64,000 nt of DNA. It comes from Cudoniella acicularis (lineage: Eukaryota > Ascomycota > Leotiomycetes > Helotiales > Helotiaceae). The stretch's first letter is position 1. Every line of letters begins with the position of its first letter. The notes beneath the pieces were generated by a model. That model searched no databases, was not told the origin of the DNA, and worked only from the letters and a program-made list of their open reading frames with translations. The stretch lies in NCBI GenBank assembly GCA_013054445.1, contig JAAMPI010000046.1, positions 1 to 64,000 on the forward strand, read 5' to 3'. This document shows, piece by piece, positions 57,680 through 64,000 of the stretch. Both the position numbers and the translations under genes were made by a program.

Positions 57680-59112
57680 CTATGAATAAAACTGGCTCTT
57701 CTGAAAACTTTCGACAGTCATATCTCCGGCCTTCCCTACAACGGATGGAGCCTTTGCGCTTTGGCTTGTCAGGCTATTCGTCCGACTTCCGCTTTGGCTG
57801 GCACTTTTTATTTCTGCAATTGGCGCTCCTGGTCTTCTCGCAACTTCCAGATATACTCCTGGTAAGTAGCCCATTCGCCCATCTCTGGCTCGACACCTCC
57901 ACCATTCACTTGGGTTACCCATTGGGTCGCTCTTGCTTAGTACCGCCACTAAATCTCCTTTCTTCACCTCCAAATCAACACCTTGGACAGCAGCTCCAGT
58001 CTCTGGCGTAAAGTCGTATAACACTCGGCAGAAGTCGAGCTTCGAGGGGTCGATTTGTACAATGGGTTGACCATCCGGTCCTATTTGGCCACCAGCAGCC
58101 ATTCTCCGCCTCTCCTCCTCTTCTTGGGAGGCTGCAAGCGCTTTTATGAGCTTGCCCATTAAATATGGCAGACCAAATGCAGCTGCTAGGAAAAAAAGAA
58201 AGGGTTTCTTGCTTGGTCGTGGTTGCTGAACGGATGTGCCGTCTGGGAGAAGTTTTCTGCCTTCAAATGAGGCAAAAGCGCTGGGTGTGAGAGAAGTAGC
58301 ATCTGCTGGAGGAGGTCGTCCTGTAATCTTCGCAAATAGTGTCCGTAGCCATCGGAGCAGGGTAAAGATGCCTAATATGGAACCAAGGGTATTTCTTAGA
58401 TTTCCGAACTGTTCTGCGACAGATACCATTGCTATTCCTGTTAGTTTCAAAAGGCTAAAAACACAGCGTTTTCGACGTACCAAAAAAGCTAGAATGAGTG
58501 GCCATGTATGTACTTTCAAGCATTTGAGCGAATCCACCAAAAGCACCCACTATGCTCTCTATAATCTGGAATGTCGCCTGTGTACTCTGAGTAAACCCGT
58601 GGGTTAAACTCTGTGGGTCGTTGGGATTTGGCATCCCTCCCATCCCACCATACATGCCGCCCATACCACCACCATACATCGAGCCATAACCTCCCATTCC
58701 ACCGTACATCCCACCCATGCCACCATACCCCATCCCACCCATCCTGTTGTATGGCGAGGAGTATGTTGACCCTATTCCACCGTATGGCGATCCCATAGCA
58801 CCCATACCAGCGGCTCCGTACGGCGAGTATGCGGACGCATTTCTATTCACAGCAGAGGCGAGACTCGACGGCCTCTCTGGTATCGCGGGCGCACTTGAAG
58901 GCGAAGTGAAAGATGTGGTAGAGGATGATGCCGGATTTGATAATGAGTTTCCCGACGTGGAAGCTGTTGCAGATGATAGAGCTGTAAGTCAAAGGAGTCA
59001 GTATTCACTCCTTCTCAAAGCCATTATCACGAGCTTGGGAAAATAACAAACCTGCGCTGGCGCCGGCCGCTCCACCCCTTTCCCACGGCTTTGGTGGCGA
59101 AACAGTCGCCAT
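57680..59112 (-). CDS. PEX13: Peroxin 13, peroxisomal docking protein with SH3 domain
   Basis: Exons 59112-59052, 58981-58481 and 58437-57680 encode 439 residues, typical for filamentous ascomycetes. The N-terminus (MATVSPPKPWERGG) is followed by a Pro/Ser region. A Gly/Tyr/Met-rich repeat domain (MGGMYGGMGGYGSMYGG, about 95-130) is the kind now thought to form the cohesive import phase. Membrane-associated helices (SVAEQFGNLRNTLGSILGIF and FLFFLAAAFGLPYL) come next, and then a C-terminal SH3 domain (RVLYDFTP...DLVAVLSK...EWWRCRARDGRMGYLPGVY, about 323-385). PEX13 docks the PTS1 receptor PEX5 and PEX14 at the peroxisomal membrane. The residues after the SH3 domain are unstructured. Confidence 0.95.
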
Positions 59113-59117
59113 ATTAT

Positions 59118-59414
59118 TTATCGCGTACGGCCTCTACCTCTGTCGCCTAACTCGCCCTCCGCAGAGCTTATCGTTCGCGACGTTGTAGCTGGTGTTGCTG
59201 GAATTGATGAGGTTGTGGTCGCTAGCTTGTGATGAAATCCAAAAGCCGAGTAGATACCCGTAAGCGGGGTCTGGTTGAATAGAAAACCCGGTACTACAGC
59301 AACTCCAAAAAAAATTAGAAGGCAAAATTGTGAAGCTTCGTATATCAAATTACCGGTTGTTTGAAATTCGGTGCTTTGTTTTCGAATAGAGATGCTACAT
59401 CTCGAATTACTCAT
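59118..59414 (-). CDS. Small hypothetical ORF just upstream of PEX13
   Basis: The ORF has 98 codons read straight through. A 51-nt GTAATT...TTGGAG segment could be spliced out in frame to leave about 81 residues (…FQTTVAVVPGFLFNQTPLTG…). It ends five bases before the PEX13 start codon on the same strand. It therefore may be a separate small gene, a long upstream ORF in the PEX13 leader, or chance. No family is recognised. Confidence 0.3.
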   Translation of the reverse strand: MSNSRCSISIRKQSTEFQTTGNLIYEASQFCLLIFFGVAVVPGFLFNQTPLTGIYSAFGFHHKLATTTSSIPATPATTSRTISSAEGELGDRGRGRTR

Positions 59415-59618
59415 GGAGGTTGGTACCCATGCCGAACCTCGGTTGAGGCCCGTGAGGATGATCGTTTCCGGCCACCGTACTAATCCTTTTCAGTCAATCA
59501 ACGCCACTTTCGACTCATAACATTTTGTGAACTTCTCACTGATGCAAATTAAAACTAAACGGGATGGGTGTTAATTTAACTTGAAATTACTATCTGTTAT
59601 ACTCCATTGCTCTTTTAT

Positions 59619-60734
59619 TTACTTAAGCTCAGCAAAAGCCTTCGCCGACTTCATAAACTCCTCCCAAGTGGTCAGCTTGTCAACGAGAATTTCGTGAGAC
59701 TCCTTCAAGTCGGCACCGAAATAGTAGCCATACTCATTCATAAGTCTCATATTCTGCAGCAAATCCTCGGCACTCTCATCTGACATGCCCGTCTTCATAA
59801 GAATTCCCTTGAAGACTTCATGTGGAAGTTCCACTCCCTTAGCGGTCTTTCCTGCCTCAGGGAAGGTGTCCTTGAACTGCTTGACTATTTCATCAAGGGT
59901 GTAGTAATCTGTGGCACCGTAGATCCTCTTTCCCAATGTCTGTTCACGGTGAAGCAAGATACCTTTGACGAACTTTCCGGTATCCTCAACTGTGGCAAGT
60001 AGAGGAACGTGGGTAGTTGTTGGAATTGGAAGGCTCAGCGCCCAGTCATTGTTGGGAGGAATTTGGCGAAACATTCCGCCGGGAAGATTTGACATATAAA
60101 ACCCAGGAAGGAAGAAAGTGGCCGGAAGACCAATGGATCTGATGTAATCTTCGACATGAGCCTTGGAGTCAAAATGTTTAACGCCAGAAAGAGCTCCCTT
60201 GGAGACTAGATATGTTAGTCGTGAATCTCCGTAATAATTCGAGATACTGACGCTTGTTAACATCCAGTAAACTACTCCAGACGTAATGCTGGACACCGGC
60301 CTCCTATTTTCAAAAATTTTTATTAGCCAACTAATCCTGAACGTCATGGTCATCTCTCCAATACCTTTGCAGCATCGGCCATGGTTTTTCCTTGCTTCAT
60401 TTCCACTTCTGCACTTGCGCTCTCCCAATAGTTGGTCACCGCAAAAACAGCATAGGCACCCTTGATAGCCGCTTTAACAGAATCGGCATCGTTGATATTG
60501 GCCTGATATCATGTCAGTATCTTTGATGAAGTGGACTTCTGAGTATTGACTCACGGCAATGGTCTCAGCTCCAAGTGATTCTAGAGCTTTTGCGGAAGGC
60601 TTGTTGACGTCACGAGTAACACCTCGCACCGTCCAGCTATCCCTCAATTTTGCATCGCCGAGGATGTTTTTCACCACGGAACCTCCTTGAGCTCCAGTGG
60701 CACCGAAAACAACGAGAACTTTCTTGGCGGCCAT
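59619..60734 (-). CDS. NmrA-like NAD(P)-binding protein
   Basis: Exons 60734-60555, 60502-60365, 60303-60252 and 60205-59619 encode 318 residues. The N-terminal Rossmann motif [18 protein letters not shown] and the downstream [12 protein letters not shown] fit atypical SDRs of the NmrA/HSCARG type, which sense the NADP/NADPH ratio or act as reductases. Further family segments are [49 protein letters not shown] and [12 protein letters not shown]. Catalytic YxxxK of classical SDRs is absent, as usual. It is probably cytosolic or nuclear. The short exon 3 (52 nt) is supported by the in-frame join [15 protein letters not shown]. Confidence 0.9.
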
Positions 60735-62847
60735 TGCAAGGTTGTTGGAATCGGGAGCTGGGAAATTCGAAAGCTTGAAAGTTGGGTGGAAAGGTGAGAA
60801 TCTGAGAGTAGTATGAGGCGGATGAGAGATCTTGAGATGATGGTGTGAGAATGAATGGGCGAGGACTGTTACTTATACTTGTTTGATGCCTCTTCCCCTC
60901 ACATCCCAAAATGGTTAGGATTGGTCCAACAAAGACTTCTCGTCTAGCGAGGTGTGAACGCCACTAGACGCCTACTGTACCTAGACATTCCGCTCTATCA
61001 GTGCATTTAGTGTCCTCCACCCAAGTATGAGTGCGTCACTGCTAGTGGCTACTGCATAAAACTTTCGAATGAGCAGAAGATGTAACCAGTTTGCAAGCAT
61101 CCAGAACACGATGCACGATGCTGACAAAGTAGTCAGGGAAAGTCTCCGGAGGCTCTTTGCATTGACACAGAGAAGGTCAGTCGGAAGTTAAAGGCCGAAG
61201 AAACGATACCGTGTGAGCAAATAGGAATTCACCGCCAAACTCGCAACATGAATATGTCGGAAGCCGCGTCGGTCCCCACAGGTTGCGAGAGGGCGATTGA
61301 TCATTGATTGGTGGCATATGTAAGGTAGCAACTCGGAGCTGCAACTCTCGAGCGATGCCGAGTACTGGGAAAGCCACTTTATAAGCATAATGTTGGTGCC
61401 AGAAAGTCGCCGTAAAAGTGCGCGATTGGCTGCGGACACGGAAGTTGTGGGCCAAGATTAATAAATGACGACTTAGCTATCCAGCCCTATCCTTCTGGCG
61501 CTTCTCATGACGCATGTCACGCACCGCGGAGGTTACATGTACATAGGTATTTCAACTCCAAATCTAAACTCCATGGACAATTATATTGGCGACTATTACT
61601 GCCTTCAGAGTGCAGAGTATTGCTAAGCTGAGTCTTCGTCAGCCAGCCTCCATACCATTTTGTATCGTGAAGGAGAGTGGGGGCTAGAAAATGCTACCAG
61701 TTCTCAACACCATGAAGTTTTGATACTACACTGTCCACTTCGTGTTCCTCTTCTGAGCCTCTCGAGCCTTCACATCCATTATCAATTCAGCAGACCAAGG
61801 TGGCGGAGTTTGGATTAAGTGGAGCCTTCGACTCTCAGTTCGGATTTGAAAGAAACTGGACTGGGCGTCCTCGATTCTCACTGGCAACAGGCTTCCACGC
61901 GACTTCCGATGACAGCTTCCAGAACCTTTCAGATGGTAAACATTGCTCCTACGACTACGACTACGACATGGATTGCACCGCCGGATCCATATATATGAAC
62001 ACGGATTCGACATTTACAGAAAGGAGTGGGCAAAATAGCCATAAGTTTCGACACAGCGGGCCCGGTTTCCGCATCGCCATTTTCACCAAAGCCATCCCAA
62101 CAACCACGAAGAGCTTCAGTCAAGCTGCTGCGCGAAGTGGAACCTTCAGTCTCATTTATCGTGGAGATGACCTCATATTGGGGGCTCTTCGTGATTTTCG
62201 TCAAATTTAGAACGGCCTCCTGTACGTAAGCGCCCGCAGGTCGCGTCCAGCGCGACTCTCGTTTCAGCAGCAAGCGATCGCTTGTTCAACCAGCAATCTT
62301 CGAAGGATTCCAAGGGGTTATGCATATTTCTTAGCCTAAGGAAATTTCTCATCAGCCCTTAACTCGTGATGTTGGTGGCGCAGCCTGCGGGCGTTCCCAC
62401 AGGTTGAACCAGTTCTTTGGAAGCAGAGCCCAGTGACTGTGCCGCTGATGGGAGGGCAAGTAGCCGACCCGATGTTTGACGTTGAGGAAGTCATTCGACG
62501 AGAGTCAACCAGAAATGATGCGATTCCTGTTGGACGGGTCCAGGACCGACCAATGGGTTTATTTCAGCGGCGTCTTTTCAGCCCCAGCCTAGGTATCTTC
62601 AGAAGTACCGAAGATGCTATTGTTAAAACCTCTATATGGACCTTCCGTATACGGACCACGGTACATTGGCGCTTAGATGCCCGTCGGCACTTTGGTTTTA
62701 AGGTCAGTTTCTCGCACAAGAATATTCCTTCAGATGCTTCACGTACTGCTCCAGATGCTTAATTCTCTCTCCATTTTCTCGAGCACTTGGTCTCGATCAC
62801 GATAATAAGTTCTCATACTTTGATCACCCGTGGCTGGGCCCGCAATC
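60735..62847. other. Intergenic, no gene confidently called
   Basis: About 2.1 kb. Overlapping ORFs occur on both strands at 61726-62273 (a 114-codon minus frame, a 95-codon minus frame and a 136-codon plus frame), and one more occurs at 62433-62762, but none matches a family. A GTCGTA hexamer run near 61960 inflates the minus ORF with valines. Decayed coding sequence is possible. Confidence 0.45.
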
Positions 62848-64000
62848 ATGTCAAGATCTTTCCACCATAATACTACAACTTTTGGGAGAACAGATTGGAG
62901 CGCCAGCAAACCCACCTTACAAAGCTCGACCACAGGGGGTTCAGGTCCTTCCAGCAAGGACCCTGCTGCTATTACTTCAACATGGGGAATTGGGTGGTGG
63001 ACACCTGCTTTGATGATCCTCTGCTACGTCTTGGGTGAGAACTTCTTGAGTCTCATTGATTTGGCATCAAGCTGATTCCAACATGTAGCGCTACTTATTG
63101 CTATTGCTCATCTCCTGTTATTTCGGTTCATTGATGGAAAGCAAGCAGATGGACCTCAAGAAGTAGTATCTCAAACATTCGTCGCCACTGCTTCAAATGT
63201 TTTAGCCAATGCTTTCGGGATTTGTTTAAGAAGCGCCTTGGGTATCGCCTTTGTTCAACATCTTTGGCGCCTACTTCGAGCTTCGGCCATGAAAGTATCC
63301 ACGATTGAAGATCTGTTTTCCGTTCGATCGAATCCATTCCTGCTTTTCAAGATAGCCGTGCTGAGAGCTGCTCCTGTGCTCTGTGTTTGTGTGATCATTG
63401 TGTTGGGGTCCCAAGTCGCTACCTCGTTCCCACCAGGTGCCATTAATGTCGTTACGAGCCAGCAAACCTCCTTTAGTACAGTAGGAATTCCGTTTTTCAA
63501 TGCTTCTTTTGTAAGTCGCTGTCCCGATATCTTCTGTCTGCCTTTAAATCAACTAATAGGGACAATTAGATGGGAAACGGCTCTGGAGTTGATGCGAGTG
63601 CGTACTCTTTTACTACAATTGACCCCGACGTTGGAGATGGGGGCTTCGTTCCACAGTTAGTGCTCCTTTGTCAAAAAAGGCTGCTGAGAAGCTGACCTGT
63701 ATTGAATAGCAATTTCGACGGCTTCAAGGGTAGTAATTTGATCACTCGGATTGCACGGCAAGTTCTTATATCTGGAGAAGCTCTAGATATGGTTTCGCCA
63801 TGCGGGGTAAATTGCTCCTATGTTATGGAGTTTGAAGGACCGTGGATTGAATGTGAAAATTCCTCGTCGACTTTTGTCTTCCAAAGTAACGCCACAAACG
63901 ATGTCAGGTCTAATAACTTTACTATATACGATGGCCAATGGTTTGCACCTTCTAATGCCGATTCGGCACGAATCTTTTATAATGGGACATATACTTTGGC
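62848..64000 (+). CDS. Large fungal integral membrane protein, 5' part, cut by window end
   Basis: Exons 62848-63034, 63089-63510, 63570-63655 and 63710 onward are in frame and open at the edge, giving ~328 residues so far. Three membrane segments are visible: WTPALMILCYVLGALLIAIAHLLLF (about 53-75), VLANAFGICLRSALGIAFVQHLW and VLRAAPVLCVCVIIVLGSQVA. After the first comes the family-typical stretch (FVQHLWRLLRASAMKVSTIE, DLFSVRSNPFLLFKIAVLR), and after the third comes FPPGAINV and a Cys- and Asn-rich extracellular segment (CGVNCSY, EGPWIEC, several N-x-S/T sites). This matches a large ascomycete family of unknown function often mislabelled formylmethionine deformylase-like. The remainder lies to the right. 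Confidence 0.8.

Noticed and set aside
61726..62273. Overlapping ORFs on both strands (up to 136 codons)
   Set aside because: No family is recognised on either strand, one ORF is extended by a GTCGTA repeat, and the frames compete. I could not choose a gene.
1..64000. CRISPR arrays, rRNA genes or bacterial-type operons
   Set aside because: None is visible. Intron structure and gene families are those of a filamentous fungus.

Overview
The window is nuclear DNA of a filamentous ascomycete (Pezizomycotina). The evidence is genes with 45-120 nt spliceosomal introns (some with clear CTRAY-type branch sites), GPI-anchored cell-wall proteins, Pth11-like and 2EXR families, a peroxisomal PEX13, and a repeat island carrying the C-to-T/G-to-A signature of repeat-induced point mutation (RIP). 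A Leotiomycetes-type genome is my guess and is not proven. Four ambiguous bases (n at 42304, 42306, 42334 and 45024) show that this is draft sequence, so single-base frameshifts must be read with caution.

Layout. (1) 0.5-14.4 kb: a two-gene secondary-metabolite core, a trans-acting enoyl reductase divergent from a ~4000-residue hybrid highly reducing PKS-NRPS (KS-AT-DH-MT-KR-ACP-C-A-T-R). Together they should make a reduced, methylated polyketide chain, attach one amino acid and release it through the terminal reductase-like domain. The PKS-NRPS has one frame break in a C7 run. (2) 14.5-22.1 kb: an AT-rich, RIP-degraded transposon island made of a Ty3/Gypsy pol, three copies of one ~340-bp LTR (one a solo LTR with a perfect 5-bp target duplication), a reverse-strand Helitron, a second Gypsy fragment and an un-RIPped LTR with a hexamer repeat. 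(3) 22.1-22.9 kb: the 5' end of a DUR3-type urea transporter gene, cut off by the island. (4) 24-32.5 kb: a flavin monooxygenase, two GPI-anchored secreted proteins, a cupin-like hypothetical protein and a broken 2EXR gene. (5) 34-36 kb: a secreted multicopper oxidase. (6) 36-45 kb: gene-poor, with a decayed 3-ketodihydrosphingosine reductase copy, a Pth11-like membrane protein and an LTR relic. (7) 45.6-50.8 kb: three 2EXR-domain paralogues in tandem on the minus strand, one intact and two damaged. (8) 52.5-64 kb: a conserved housekeeping block with PSG1-like, ANCHR/ZFYVE19-like, DUF3807, PEX13, NmrA-like and a membrane-protein gene running off the right edge.

The window thus changes from an accessory left half (biosynthetic genes, transposons, truncated genes) to a conserved right end. 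The repeat island separates the PKS-NRPS from everything to its right, so further pathway genes, if any, should lie left of base 1.
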